Below the pieces are notes generated by a model. That model made no database searches and was not told the origin of the DNA. It worked only from the letters and a program-made list of their open reading frames with translations. 64,000 nucleotides of DNA. Origin: Candidatus Gastranaerophilales bacterium (GTDB lineage: Bacteria; Cyanobacteriota; Vampirovibrionia; Gastranaerophilales; Gastranaerophilaceae). A program made the translations under genes and the position numbers. Below are positions 37,619-48,079 of the stretch, one piece after another. The stretch covers positions 1-64,000 of the forward strand of contig CANQMP010000003.1 in NCBI GenBank assembly GCA_947624975.1, read 5' to 3'. Position 1 is the stretch's first letter. Each line of letters begins with the position of its first letter.

Positions 37619-38625
37619 GCTTTTACGTATTTTTCACCTTTCTTAAAGATTTCATTACCGTTATCATTAACCGAATGTGAGCTGTGCAGAGTATTTACAA
37701 GCCCGAGAACAGTCGATGCCGCAGCCGTAAACAGAAGAATTCTTCCCGAATATTTTGAACCGTTTTCGCCTTTGTATAAGGTTTTTGCACTTTCCAAAAA
37801 GCTTGTTCCAAAAGCCTTAACTGATTTTAGGAATTTTTCTTTGTCTTTTGGATTAAATGTCATAATATTCAGATATTTTTCCCACGGACTTTGGAATGCA
37901 AAAGCTACGCCGACTGCCGCCCAAAGGTATGAAGAAATACTCTTTGCCAGACCGGCTTTTACAGCAATTTCTTTTACACGGGGCTTAACCTCTTGATCCG
38001 AATCGTTAAGATTACGTCCCAGTCCCAATTTGAACGCATATCTGTCATAGATTAAGTTTCTGTTTTTGTGGTTGTAATCATCCGTGTAAAACAAATCCCA
38101 GCGCGGGAAATCAACGCTTTCAAACACTTTATGGTGTTCAATACTTGTAATATCGGTATCATTAATGTCATCCGGAAGCTCGTAAATAACTTTTGCATAA
38201 GGCTGCTCAATATCAACTCCCGAAATAAGTTTCAACGGACGGCTGATAAATGATTTTGAGATATTCTTCATAAGCCCGTAAAACAAAACCCCGAGGGCAA
38301 ATTTTCTTCCGTTCATTGAGGCTTTTGTTCTTGAAAAGTTTGAGTAATATTTATTTGCGAGGTTAAATACCCCCATTAATGTTGCGCTGCCGACAAGATA
38401 TGGAACCATCCCGAGCGTTAAAAATTCGTAGAAATTAGAGTTTTTGCTTCCCTTCAAACCTTTTGCGGGATAAACGGTTAAGGCATTTACAAACTTGTCG
38501 ATACCGATTTTTGTACGTGTTGCAAAGTTGTTTTTTAACAAGGTATCGTGCGTATAACCTTTATTATCTTCTTTCGCGGAAAACGCTATGAAATTTTTAC
38601 TGTTAACAGGTTGAATCATTTCCAC
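37615..38625 (-). CDS. hypothetical membrane protein, apparently related to a module of 35003..37618
   Basis: FPRWDLFYTDDYNHKNRNLIYDRY... compare with FIPWDLYSDDEINKIGDKL... Confidence 0.75.
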   Translation of the reverse strand: MEMIQPVNSKNFIAFSAKEDNKGYTHDTLLKNNFATRTKIGIDKFVNALTVYPAKGLKGSKNSNFYEFLTLGMVPYLVGSATLMGVFNLANKYYSNFSRTKASMNGRKFALGVLFYGLMKNISKSFISRPLKLISGVDIEQPYAKVIYELPDDINDTDITSIEHHKVFESVDFPRWDLFYTDDYNHKNRNLIYDRYAFKLGLGRNLNDSDQEVKPRVKEIAVKAGLAKSISSYLWAAVGVAFAFQSPWEKYLNIMTFNPKDKEKFLKSVKAFGTSFLESAKTLYKGENGSKYSGRILLFTAAASTVLGLVNTLHSSHSVNDNGNEIFKKGEKYVKA

Positions 38626-38697
38626 TCCGAATGCTGTAATTAAAAAGCCCGTAAATATTTTTTTTTGTCATTTTTGTTTAACAAATTTTACATTTTT

Positions 38698-39546
38698 TTA
38701 CAAACCTTTTGACGCAAAGAAAACTGCTGCCGAAATCCCTGCTATTAGGCAATAATAACCGAATACGGCAAGAGAAAATTTGGATATAAATTTCATAAAA
38801 TACTTTATGCATAAATATCCCGTTATTGCAGAAACGGCTGTTCCGACGATAATTGCCGTCCAATTATAATTAAGAGCTTCCGTGATGTCAATTTTTACGA
38901 GAGGATATACCATTGAAGCCCCCAGAATTATGGGAATACTCAATAAAAACGAGTATTTTGCGGCGGATAAACGGTCTAATCCGAGGAATAATCCCGTTGC
39001 AATCGTCCATCCCGAACGTGAAAACCCGGGTAACGCAGCCAAACCTTGAGCTAATCCGACGAAAATCGACGTCTTTAAATCAATATCACATTTTTTTTCT
39101 TCAAGCTTTTTGGATTTGTATTCGCTGTACAAAAGCGTAAACCCCGTAATGAAAAGCAAAATGCCGACAACCGACGGTTTATAAACGAGTTTTTCGGCAA
39201 TTTCGTTTATCGGAAGTGCCAAAATTATTGTTATTATTGTGCCTGCGATTATGTAAAGTCCTAATTTTGCCTGCTTATCAGACCAATTTTTCGTTTTAAA
39301 AGCTTTAAACATTGACATAAGAATGTTTGCGATATCTTTTCTGAAAAATATTATCACGGCAATAAGCGTTCCGAGGTGAACCATGATGTCAAAGAAAATT
39401 TCTTCGTTTGAACTTTGAACGATTTCAATTCCCTTGAAAACCTTGTATAAGTTAGATGTAAACACCAGATGAGCAGAGCTTGATACGGGCAAAAACTCGC
39501 TTAAACCCTGTACTATTCCCATAAGTATTGATTGTATTAAGTTCAT
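38698..39546 (-). CDS. uppP: undecaprenyl-diphosphatase
   Basis: GIVQGLSEFLPVSSSAHLV, ALPGFSRSGWTIATGLFLGL. Confidence 0.95.
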   Translation of the reverse strand: MNLIQSILMGIVQGLSEFLPVSSSAHLVFTSNLYKVFKGIEIVQSSNEEIFFDIMVHLGTLIAVIIFFRKDIANILMSMFKAFKTKNWSDKQAKLGLYIIAGTIITIILALPINEIAEKLVYKPSVVGILLFITGFTLLYSEYKSKKLEEKKCDIDLKTSIFVGLAQGLAALPGFSRSGWTIATGLFLGLDRLSAAKYSFLLSIPIILGASMVYPLVKIDITEALNYNWTAIIVGTAVSAITGYLCIKYFMKFISKFSLAVFGYYCLIAGISAAVFFASKGL

Positions 39547-39549
39547 ATC

Positions 39550-39915
39550 TTATTCCCGTTCTTCAAAATAACTGCAGCAAGATGTTTGCGTTTCCCAAAC
39601 CGTAACTTTACTTAACTGAACAACTCTTTCTTTCATTTTATTGTAGATAAAACAAGCTATCATTTCGCTTGAAGGGCTTTCACCCTTGAATTCGGGCAGC
39701 TCGTTTATATCTTTATGGTCAAGAAGTGACAAAACACTGTTCAGCTCTTTTTTTAGAACTTTATAATCAATAAGGATATTACTTTCGTTCAGCGAATTCC
39801 CTCTGACAAAAACTTCAACCATCCAATTATGACCGTGCTGGTTTTCACACTCTCCCTCATAGTTCAAAAGATGATGTGCTGCAGAAAAAAATCCTTGCGT
39901 TTTAATTTCAAACAT
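39550..39915 (-). CDS. queD: 6-carboxytetrahydropterin synthase (QueD family)
   Basis: FSAAHHLLNYEGECENQHGHNWMVEVFV...LDHKDIN. Confidence 0.85.
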   Translation of the reverse strand: MFEIKTQGFFSAAHHLLNYEGECENQHGHNWMVEVFVRGNSLNESNILIDYKVLKKELNSVLSLLDHKDINELPEFKGESPSSEMIACFIYNKMKERVVQLSKVTVWETQTSCCSYFEERE

Positions 39916-40429
39916 TATTTCCCTCGCTTACTGTATACTCTTTTTTAATCCCTTGTGCATCAAGAATAAAATCGCACAACTCTCTCACTGCACCTTTTCC
40001 GCCGTCTTTTGAAGAAACAAAATGACAAATATTTTTCACTTCATCGACTGCATCTTTCGGACAGCATGCCAGCCCGACTTTTTCAAGACAGCAAATATCA
40101 GGCAAATCATCGCCCATATACGAAATTTCATCGTAAGAAAGATTATATTTTTCTTTTAATGCTTCAAGTGTCGGCAATTTGAACTTCTTACCCTGATGTA
40201 ATTCGGTTATATTAAGATTTTTAGCTCTGTGTTCCACTGTTCCGTTATTTCTAGCGGTAATTATTGCGGTAATAAATCCTGATTTAGCCATTCTGACAAG
40301 CCCATGCCCGTCTTTTACGTTAAAAGTCTTGTATTCAACGCCGTTTTCATCGTAAGTAACATCGCCGTTAGTCATAACGCCGTCAACATCAAATGCAAGA
40401 AGTTTAATTTTTTTTGCCCGTTCTATCAC
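39908..40429 (-). CDS. kdsC: KDO-8-phosphate phosphatase family HAD
   Basis: LLAFDVDGVMTNGDVTYDENGVEYKTFNVKDGHGL, YMGDDLPDICCLEKVGL. Confidence 0.9.
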   Translation of the reverse strand: MIERAKKIKLLAFDVDGVMTNGDVTYDENGVEYKTFNVKDGHGLVRMAKSGFITAIITARNNGTVEHRAKNLNITELHQGKKFKLPTLEALKEKYNLSYDEISYMGDDLPDICCLEKVGLACCPKDAVDEVKNICHFVSSKDGGKGAVRELCDFILDAQGIKKEYTVSEGNNV

Positions 40430-41418
40430 TATGCCACACCTGCTTTCAACAAATCGTGAATATGGATTATTCCTATCGGTTTTTTATTTTCATCTACGAC
40501 AGCGAGTGCGGTGATGGAATATTTTTCCATAAAATGCAGCGCACTTGCCGCATAGTCGTTTTCGTGAATATATTTCGGGTCTTGCGACATAACGTCTTTT
40601 GCAAGCAGAGGACGGATGTTTTGATACTTTATAAGAGTTCTTCTTATGTCACCGTCTGTCAAAACACCTGACAAACAACCGTTTTTATCCAAAAGAACAG
40701 CTATACCGAGTTTTTTCTCCGAAATAAGCTTTATTGTATCGGCAAAAGACATATTTTCATCGGTAAACGGAAGTTTGTCAACATCTTTAAGCATAAGGTC
40801 GGAAACTCTGTATCTGAAGCCTTTCCCGAGAGCACCCGAAGGATGGAAAATTAAGAAATCCTGTTCGGAAAAACCTCTTTTTTCAAGCAGACAGACAGCC
40901 AGAGCGTCACCCATTGCAAGAGTAGCGGTCGTGCTTGCCGTTGGAGCTTTATTAAGCGGGCATGCTTCTTTTTCAACCGAAATATCTAAAGTTACATCGG
41001 ATGATTTTGCAAGTGTTGATTCAAGTTTTCCCGTCATACCTATCATTGTCACGCCGAACCTTTTTATCAAAGGCAGCAGGTTAAGTAATTCCTGAGTTTC
41101 ACCGCTGTTTGAAATTGCAATAACAACGTCATTTTTCGTGATAATTCCCGAATCTCCGTGTGTACTTTCGGCGGGATGAAGAAAGTATGACGGCGTTCCC
41201 GTTGAGGTTAAAGTTGCCGCAATTTTTCTTCCTATATGACCGGATTTTCCCATGCCCGTGATTATTACACGACCTTTGCAGTTGTATAAAATGTCAACCG
41301 CTTTAGAAAAATTTTCGTTTATACTATTTTTAAGCCTTAAAATAGAGTTTGCTTCAATATCAAGTACATTTTTTGCGAGCTCGTTAATTTTATCTTCTTT
41401 CATTAATACTGTTTCCAT
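40429..41418 (-). CDS. kdsD: KpsF/GutQ family arabinose-5-phosphate isomerase
   Basis: RVIITGMGKSGHIGRKIAATLTSTGTPSYFLHPAESTHGDSG; CBS pair. Confidence 0.93.
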   Translation of the reverse strand: METVLMKEDKINELAKNVLDIEANSILRLKNSINENFSKAVDILYNCKGRVIITGMGKSGHIGRKIAATLTSTGTPSYFLHPAESTHGDSGIITKNDVVIAISNSGETQELLNLLPLIKRFGVTMIGMTGKLESTLAKSSDVTLDISVEKEACPLNKAPTASTTATLAMGDALAVCLLEKRGFSEQDFLIFHPSGALGKGFRYRVSDLMLKDVDKLPFTDENMSFADTIKLISEKKLGIAVLLDKNGCLSGVLTDGDIRRTLIKYQNIRPLLAKDVMSQDPKYIHENDYAASALHFMEKYSITALAVVDENKKPIGIIHIHDLLKAGVA

Positions 41419-41517
41419 TATTACTCCCCTTCAATAATTATATTACAAATATCATATAAAAGTATGAATTCACCGTCAAATATTAAATTTTTGTAAATTA
41501 AAAGCGTTCAAATTTCT

Positions 41518-41739
41518 ATGACTGATGAATACGGCTGCTTAATAAAAAAATCGAATTTAGTTGATGAATACGAAGCGGACTTGTCCTCTCTGAACATTTT
41601 GGACGGAATAAAGTTTGCGGTTTTGGCATCTGCCGATTTTATTGCAAATCATCCGAACAAGACATTAAAATGCCATGCCAATGAAGATTTAAAAACATTG
41701 GCAAACACTTTTGAACTCAGAAATTTAAAATTCATCTGA
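41518..41739 (+). CDS. hypothetical protein
   Basis: Short open frame in an otherwise empty interval. Confidence 0.45.
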   Translation: MTDEYGCLIKKSNLVDEYEADLSSLNILDGIKFAVLASADFIANHPNKTLKCHANEDLKTLANTFELRNLKFI

Positions 41740-41745
41740 AAAAAA

Positions 41746-43110
41746 TTATTGCCGTGAAACGCAAGCACTGATAGCATCAATCAATCTTTTTACGGGGACG
41801 ATTTCTATTCTGTCGTCTTTGGTTTTGTTTGCGTAAGGAATAATGGCTTTTTTAAACCCCGACATAACGGCTTCATTGAGGCGTTTTTCGATATTATTTA
41901 CGGGGTGGATTTCGCCCGAAAGACCGATTTCGCCTATAATAACCGTTTGACTGTCAACGACCACATCTCTTGCACAAGTCGCAACCGAAAGTGCAATACC
42001 TAGGTCAGCAGCAGGTTCTGACACATCAATTCCGCCCGTAACATTTACATAAACATCTTGTTTGGAAAGATTAAGTCCGACACGTTTTTCCAATACGGCA
42101 AGAATTTGTAAAACTCTGCCCGTATCAACACCGTTTGTTACACGCCTCGGGCTGGGGTAAGGCGTTGTTCCGACCAGAGCTTGTATCTCGACAAGCAACG
42201 GACGTGTACCTTCATTTGTTACTATAATTGCACTTCCCGGAACACTGATTTGCGAACGCTCGTTCAAAAACAGTTCATTAGGATTTGTAACTTCTTTTAA
42301 CCCGTTTGAGTGCATTTCAAAAATACCGACTTCCGATGTGTTTCCGAAACGGTTTTTCATGGAACGCAGCATTCTGTAAGACTTATATTTGTCGCCTTCA
42401 AAATATATTACCGTATCAACCATGTGTTCAAGAATTTTCGGGCCTGCAATACTGCCGTCTTTGGTAACATGACCGATTACGATGACGGTTATGTTTTTGG
42501 ATTTGGCTATGTGCATTAAAAGGTTTGTGCATTCACGAATTTGCGAAACACTTCCCGCCGAGCTTGACACATTTTGAGAATAAATGGCTTGAATACTGTC
42601 TATAACAACGATATCAGGGACTATTTCTTCTATCTGTGATTTTATATTTTCAAGTGAAGTCTGCGGATAAACGTAGAGTTTGTCGGAATTTATCGAAAGT
42701 CTTTGAGCCCTAAGTTTAAGCTGGCTTGCACTTTCTTCCGCCGAAACGTAAAGAACTTTTTTATTGTTTTTGCAAAGTTCACCGCTTGTTTGGAGCAGAA
42801 TTGTGGATTTACCTATTCCAGGATCTCCTGCCACAAGCACAAGCGAGCCTTGAACTAATCCGCCTCCCAAAATTCGGTCAAATTCTGATATATTTGTTGA
42901 AATTCTAACTTCTTCCCCGATATGGATATCTTTTAAAAGTTCGGGTTTTTCGTTGTTAATGAATTCATGCACGGGCGAAGCGGGTTTTGAATTAAATTGA
43001 ACTTCTTCGGTAATTGTCCCCCAAGCACCGCATTCGGGACATTTACCCAAATATCCCGCCGTTTCATAACCGCATTCCATACATACCCATTTTGATTTAA
43101 CTTTTGCCAT
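41746..43110 (-). CDS. radA: DNA repair protein RadA
   Basis: Zn finger CMECGYETAGYLGKCPECGAWGT; VAGDPGIGKSTILLQ. Confidence 0.96.
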   Translation of the reverse strand: MAKVKSKWVCMECGYETAGYLGKCPECGAWGTITEEVQFNSKPASPVHEFINNEKPELLKDIHIGEEVRISTNISEFDRILGGGLVQGSLVLVAGDPGIGKSTILLQTSGELCKNNKKVLYVSAEESASQLKLRAQRLSINSDKLYVYPQTSLENIKSQIEEIVPDIVVIDSIQAIYSQNVSSSAGSVSQIRECTNLLMHIAKSKNITVIVIGHVTKDGSIAGPKILEHMVDTVIYFEGDKYKSYRMLRSMKNRFGNTSEVGIFEMHSNGLKEVTNPNELFLNERSQISVPGSAIIVTNEGTRPLLVEIQALVGTTPYPSPRRVTNGVDTGRVLQILAVLEKRVGLNLSKQDVYVNVTGGIDVSEPAADLGIALSVATCARDVVVDSQTVIIGEIGLSGEIHPVNNIEKRLNEAVMSGFKKAIIPYANKTKDDRIEIVPVKRLIDAISACVSRQ

Positions 43111-43128
43111 TTTTACCTCTGCGGGAAT

Positions 43129-43443
43129 TTAAGAATTTCGCTTTGCATAATCGTCATATTCTTTTATAAAATCGATAATTTCAAGTGCTAATTGCTTTCT
43201 TATGTCAATAGGACAGTTTTTCAGGTACTCCATAGCATGAGAAACCTTGATATTCTTATCATACCACCTGCGAAGAATATAATTATACTGATCATCCAAA
43301 GAAAGTTCAATATTAAAATCAATATCTCTCAGACGGTCAATAATGTAGTCGGCACACCTTACCTGAACGTATTCTTCAGCCTGTTCAAGTTTTGCAACGG
43401 CTCTGCTTAATGTCGGATCTATATCATACCAGCGTTTTTTCAT
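43129..43443 (-). CDS. hypothetical protein
   Basis: Continuous frame upstream of radA. Confidence 0.6.
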   Translation of the reverse strand: MKKRWYDIDPTLSRAVAKLEQAEEYVQVRCADYIIDRLRDIDFNIELSLDDQYNYILRRWYDKNIKVSHAMEYLKNCPIDIRKQLALEIIDFIKEYDDYAKRNS

Positions 43444-43500
43444 ATCTTGATGATATATTTTTTTTGTGTTGTTGTCAAGATTATGTAGTATAATTTTGTT

Positions 43501-44652
43501 ATGAAAAAGATTTTATCAATATTTTTAGCATTTATACTGACTTTTGCACCTGTTTTGGCTGAAGATGTTTTGCAGGGACATGCCGAAAAAAACGAACAGC
43601 TTGAGCAAAAACTTCAACAGGAACTCTTTACGGGCGAGGTTGAACATCTTGAACGTAAAGACGTCATAAACATGACCGTATCACAGGTTCTCGACAGCAA
43701 CATAAACATTGAGGGCGATGAGTTTTTCGCCGAAGTTACCGATGAAGTCAAAGGCGACAGGGGAGTTATAATTCCCAAAGGAACTGTCGCACACGGTCGT
43801 ATAACCCAAACCGTTGACCCCAAAAAACTCGGACGCTCGGGATGGATAGAACTTGATTTTGATTACCTTGTAACCCCCGACGGGCGTGAAATTCCTATTG
43901 AAGGAAAGATGTCCACAAAACTTCATCCGATAGCTGAAACGGCAAAAATTGTTGCACAGGATGTCGGATACACGGTAGCTGGCGGTGCTTTGGGCGGTTT
44001 TTTGGCATTAAATTGGCTCGGCTTGGAAGCTGCTATCGCTTCACAAGGCTACACGCTTGCGGGCGGTGCTGCCGTCGGCGGTGCTATCGGACTCGGAATG
44101 GCTTTAATTCGCAAGGGAAGCGATGTTTTAATTTCTCCGGGGGATCAAATCAGAGTTAAAATCAATACATCCGTGCCTTTGCCCGTTTATCGTGAAGAAG
44201 CTTTAATTCAACATGAACTTTTTTACCCCGGTTTGGATATCCAAATCAGCGATATAAAACACGAAACAGACCCTTTCGGAGAAGTTAACACGATAACCCT
44301 GACAGTTATGATATCAAATATGTCCGATAAAACTTTTTCGGGGCTTGATATGGCACTTGTAAACGATTATAATGCCGTTTTCAGACCTTCGATTTTCGGT
44401 GATACAAAATTGATGTTTAAACAAATCCGACCGGGGGATAAGTTTGCGGGACGTGTGTCTTTTGCGGTTGACAACATCAACAGGAGCTTCTGGCTTACTT
44501 TTTACGACAAAAGAAAAGGAACGGCATTAACAAAAATCTCCATTGATAACGCTTACAGAAAAGTTTCAAACAAAACAAAAAAGAAAAATCAAAAACTTCA
44601 CAAGAAAAAAACAAACTTTCAAAAAGAAGAAGACTTGCTTGATATCAAGTAA
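43501..44652 (+). CDS. secreted/envelope hypothetical protein
   Basis: Signal peptide MKKILSIFLAFILTFAPVLAEDV; Gly-rich AGGALGGFLALNWLGLEAA. Confidence 0.7.
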   Translation: MKKILSIFLAFILTFAPVLAEDVLQGHAEKNEQLEQKLQQELFTGEVEHLERKDVINMTVSQVLDSNINIEGDEFFAEVTDEVKGDRGVIIPKGTVAHGRITQTVDPKKLGRSGWIELDFDYLVTPDGREIPIEGKMSTKLHPIAETAKIVAQDVGYTVAGGALGGFLALNWLGLEAAIASQGYTLAGGAAVGGAIGLGMALIRKGSDVLISPGDQIRVKINTSVPLPVYREEALIQHELFYPGLDIQISDIKHETDPFGEVNTITLTVMISNMSDKTFSGLDMALVNDYNAVFRPSIFGDTKLMFKQIRPGDKFAGRVSFAVDNINRSFWLTFYDKRKGTALTKISIDNAYRKVSNKTKKKNQKLHKKKTNFQKEEDLLDIK

Positions 44653-44728
44653 TTGTAACATTTTTGTCATATCGTATTGAAAATATATTGCATTATGTTA
44701 CAATGTTAGTAAGAAAAAGGAAATTACT

Positions 44729-45067
44729 ATGGCATGCGGAAAATTAGAAATTGAAATTTTGAATTCGTTTTGGTCTTTGGCAGATGTTAACGAGGATAAA
44801 GACATATCCATTCAGGATATTGTTGATGATTTGTCTGCAAACGGAGTGGAAAGAGCTTACACAACAATCAAAACTGTCATGGACAGATTAACTGCAAAAT
44901 CAGTCCTTGTACGTTACAAATCAGGCAAAAAATTCCTTTACAAAGCGGCAATGAACAAAGATGAAATGACTCATCTGGCGGTAAAAGAAGTTGCAGACCG
45001 CTTTTTCAACGGAAGTTACGATGAGTTAATCAGATTTGCACAAAATTCACAAAAGATTTTGATATGA
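44729..45067 (+). CDS. BlaI/MecI/CopY-like winged-helix regulator
   Basis: LEIEILNSFWSL...YTTIKTVMDRLTAKSVLVRYKSGKKFLYKA. Confidence 0.8.
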   Translation: MACGKLEIEILNSFWSLADVNEDKDISIQDIVDDLSANGVERAYTTIKTVMDRLTAKSVLVRYKSGKKFLYKAAMNKDEMTHLAVKEVADRFFNGSYDELIRFAQNSQKILI

Positions 45068-45423
45068 AAAGCGACAGACGGTTTGTTGCCGAATTGATAC
45101 GGCATGTTTTAATTTCCCGTATTTGCGTGAGAGAGGCTATTGTTCATTTCCCTCGTGATACAAAGGATAAAAGTATCCATGCCGCCTATCATGCACTTGT
45201 GCATTACGAAGCGGACGAGGACTTACGGCTCAAAGATGAGTTATACAAAGAAGAACAGGATGATTTTTTGGAACTTATAGCAAATATTCTTGAAAAAGAT
45301 GAAGATTTGCCCGAAAATATTATTTTGAATTATGAAAAATATTATCCTTGTGCTAATATTTTGCATGAAGATAACGCACGAGGTTTTTTTAAGGGGTTTT
45401 TCAAATTCCTTAATCTTAAATAA
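45064..45423 (+). CDS. hypothetical protein
   Basis: ATGA overlap with preceding gene. Confidence 0.65.
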   Translation: MKSDRRFVAELIRHVLISRICVREAIVHFPRDTKDKSIHAAYHALVHYEADEDLRLKDELYKEEQDDFLELIANILEKDEDLPENIILNYEKYYPCANILHEDNARGFFKGFFKFLNLK

Positions 45424-45437
45424 AAAGGAGAAAAAAA

Positions 45438-46463
45438 ATGAAAAAAATATTGTCACTTTTAACCGTAATAATTCTATCCGCAACACTTGCACACGCAAGC
45501 TCGATAGAAATTCTTCCGACGATGTCGTCCGTTTCAACTTCACCTAACAGAGTTTGGGCGGGAACATTCCAGCTTGTTTGGAATGACTTAATGGATGAAA
45601 TGGTTAAAGGCCCTGTCAAATTCGGATGGAAAAACCCTCAAATTGTCAAAGAGCTTAATAAACAAACATTTAAAGCGGAAATGATTTCCGATGACTCGTA
45701 TTACAAGACTTTCGGTAAAATATCTCCCGAGTTAAAAAATCAAATTGAAACCGCTTTAAAAGAAAAATTTAATGAAACGAGTGATATTTTGGGTGCTTTT
45801 GACTGGAATGCACACAATGAATACCTTTTCTATGCTATGTTAAAGAAAGATTTCAAATTTTTGAATGCGTTTGATAAACTTCAACCGCAGAAATTCGGCA
45901 AAAATCATGAAAAAGTTGAATATTTCGGGATTACAAAGAAAAGTTCATCATCGCTTGATGATATGATAAAAGTGCTTTTTTATAACTCTCATAATGATTT
46001 TGCGGTATCAATTACCACTAAAGGCAACGATATCGTGTATTTGTACAGAACAGATGATGATAAAACCTTTGACAAACTGTATTCCGACATGATGTTTAAA
46101 AAGCTTAAATACAAAGGCGAAGGTGATTTTTTAAAGGATGACGAATTCAAAGCGCCTAATATTAATATGTATGATGAAAAAACTTTTGGCGAACTCATAG
46201 GAAAACGGGTTAAGGGAACGGATATTGTGATTAATCAGGCACTTGAAACGGTTGAATTCAAAATGAATAACGAAGGCGTCGAACTTAAATCCGAGGCTGC
46301 AATAGCAGTTATGACAGCAATGCCTGCCCCCGTGCGCGTAAAACCCAGAAAATTTTGGTTTGATGATACTTACGTAATCTTTTTACAGGAAAAAGACAAA
46401 TCTCAACCGTACTTTGCACTACGAATAAACGATGTGGCAGAGCTGAACAAAACAGGCAGATAA
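45438..46463 (+). CDS. secreted hypothetical protein
   Basis: Signal peptide MKKILSLLTVIILSATLAHASS. Confidence 0.75.
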   Translation: MKKILSLLTVIILSATLAHASSIEILPTMSSVSTSPNRVWAGTFQLVWNDLMDEMVKGPVKFGWKNPQIVKELNKQTFKAEMISDDSYYKTFGKISPELKNQIETALKEKFNETSDILGAFDWNAHNEYLFYAMLKKDFKFLNAFDKLQPQKFGKNHEKVEYFGITKKSSSSLDDMIKVLFYNSHNDFAVSITTKGNDIVYLYRTDDDKTFDKLYSDMMFKKLKYKGEGDFLKDDEFKAPNINMYDEKTFGELIGKRVKGTDIVINQALETVEFKMNNEGVELKSEAAIAVMTAMPAPVRVKPRKFWFDDTYVIFLQEKDKSQPYFALRINDVAELNKTGR

Positions 46464-46670
46464 TTTGCTATCAAAAAATCATAAAAATTTGCCATAAAAA
46501 AATTGCACCCTATCTATTTAATAAAAATTTACAAAGCTGAAAATCCTTGCATAGACACATATTGTATTATGCTGAATTGTATTGTATATATGTGCCGGTG
46601 TCAAATATTGAGCTAATTTATACTTTAATATATTGTATAGAAGTATTAGTAAATAAAAAAGAAGTAATTT

Positions 46671-47645
46671 ATGGTAGATGGTATTTTTAATGGTTTCAGA
46701 ATTAATAAACAAAATAGCGTGCCTGTATATACCAATGCTCCCGTGCAAGCTAAATCAGGCCATTTTGAACGCTCTCCTCAAACGGATACTGTGTCATTAT
46801 CTAATAAACAACCTATGTCTAAAAAGACAAAAATTATATTAACTTTAGGCGGAATTGCTACCGCAGTAATAGGTGCAGTATTAGCAACTAAAGGCTATCG
46901 TTCTTATAAAATATCAAACGGATTAAAACAAATTGAAAAAAAGTTTTTAAAAATACAGGAAAATATGCCTGAAGTGCAGAAAACATTTAACGAGGTCTTT
47001 TTACGCAATGATATAACAGAAAAAGAAGCCCTTGAAATATTAAATCGATACAAAGAAGTTGAAAAAATAGCTGTTACAGGAACCAAAGAAGAATACATAC
47101 AAGCTGTATTTAATGAAGCCAAACAAAACTTTGGCTTTAAAGATAGTAAATTTAAGTTAAAATTAGTAGATGGTAAAGTGTCCAAGAATGGAATAACACT
47201 GGGTGGAGCTCTGCCTTTAGCCCAAAAAGTTGAAATTAGCCCCAATATCTCCTTAAAAAACATACTAGGGACAATGCATCATGAGATGAGACATATGAAA
47301 CAACACTTTTATGCTGTAAATTATGACCCACAAGCATATATATTCACACTTACAACAAGAAATAATAACATTGAAGGGTTATCAAAAGAAGAGTTGGAAG
47401 AAGTTCTTGATGATTGTTTAAAAGATATACGGGAAGGGCTTAACTTAAAATGTTTTGATAGAAACAATATTCCAAAAGAGCAAATTCAATACGCACAAAA
47501 ATGCTTAGAGGCATGTAAAACTTATGTAGATGGTCATACAGACATTAACGCCTATTATAATAATTTCAAAGAGGTCGATGCCCGATACGCAGGAGGTTTA
47601 ATTGACAAACTGTTTCATGGTAAGATATTAGGAGTTAATAAGTAA
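46671..47645 (+). CDS. hypothetical membrane protein with HExxH motif
   Basis: TM KIILTLGGIATAVIGAVLA; motif TMHHEMRHMKQHFYAV. Confidence 0.7.
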   Translation: MVDGIFNGFRINKQNSVPVYTNAPVQAKSGHFERSPQTDTVSLSNKQPMSKKTKIILTLGGIATAVIGAVLATKGYRSYKISNGLKQIEKKFLKIQENMPEVQKTFNEVFLRNDITEKEALEILNRYKEVEKIAVTGTKEEYIQAVFNEAKQNFGFKDSKFKLKLVDGKVSKNGITLGGALPLAQKVEISPNISLKNILGTMHHEMRHMKQHFYAVNYDPQAYIFTLTTRNNNIEGLSKEELEEVLDDCLKDIREGLNLKCFDRNNIPKEQIQYAQKCLEACKTYVDGHTDINAYYNNFKEVDARYAGGLIDKLFHGKILGVNK

Positions 47646-47734
47646 ATTTATTATTTACAACTTTTTTACAAGTTTATAAAAAAATCTTTTGAGCAAATCA
47701 GTTGGGAATTCTTGATTTGCCCAACAACTTAAAA

Positions 47735-47998
47735 AATGTAAGTTGGGGGTTTCTACCCCAACAAATTTTTTAAAAGTAGCAGACTGAATCTGCCCGCAAT
47801 ATATGGTGTTAACGTGAGATTTTTCCTCATCCCTTGCATAAAAATCTCCTCTCCCCGTCGAATTGACCTTCGTGCGGGAGAGAAAAGAATTTCCTAGCGA
47901 ACGCAGTGAACTTAGAAATTCGGGTGAGGGGGCAATTATATCGGCACTGCGTGCGAATGAAATTAGCTGGATTGCTTCGCATTCGCTCGCAATGACGA
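47735..47998. repeat. composite intergenic repeat, copy C
   Basis: aatgtaagttgggggtttctaccccaacaaattttttaaaa...cgaattgaccttcgtgcgggagag...agctggattgcttcgcattcgctcgcaatgacg. Confidence 0.85.
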
Positions 47999-48079
47999 CC
48001 TATTTTTACTTTTCATGCAAAGAATTAAACCCACCTCTAACCTCCTCGTTTGGGGAAGGAACAAAAGAGACAACCCCCT

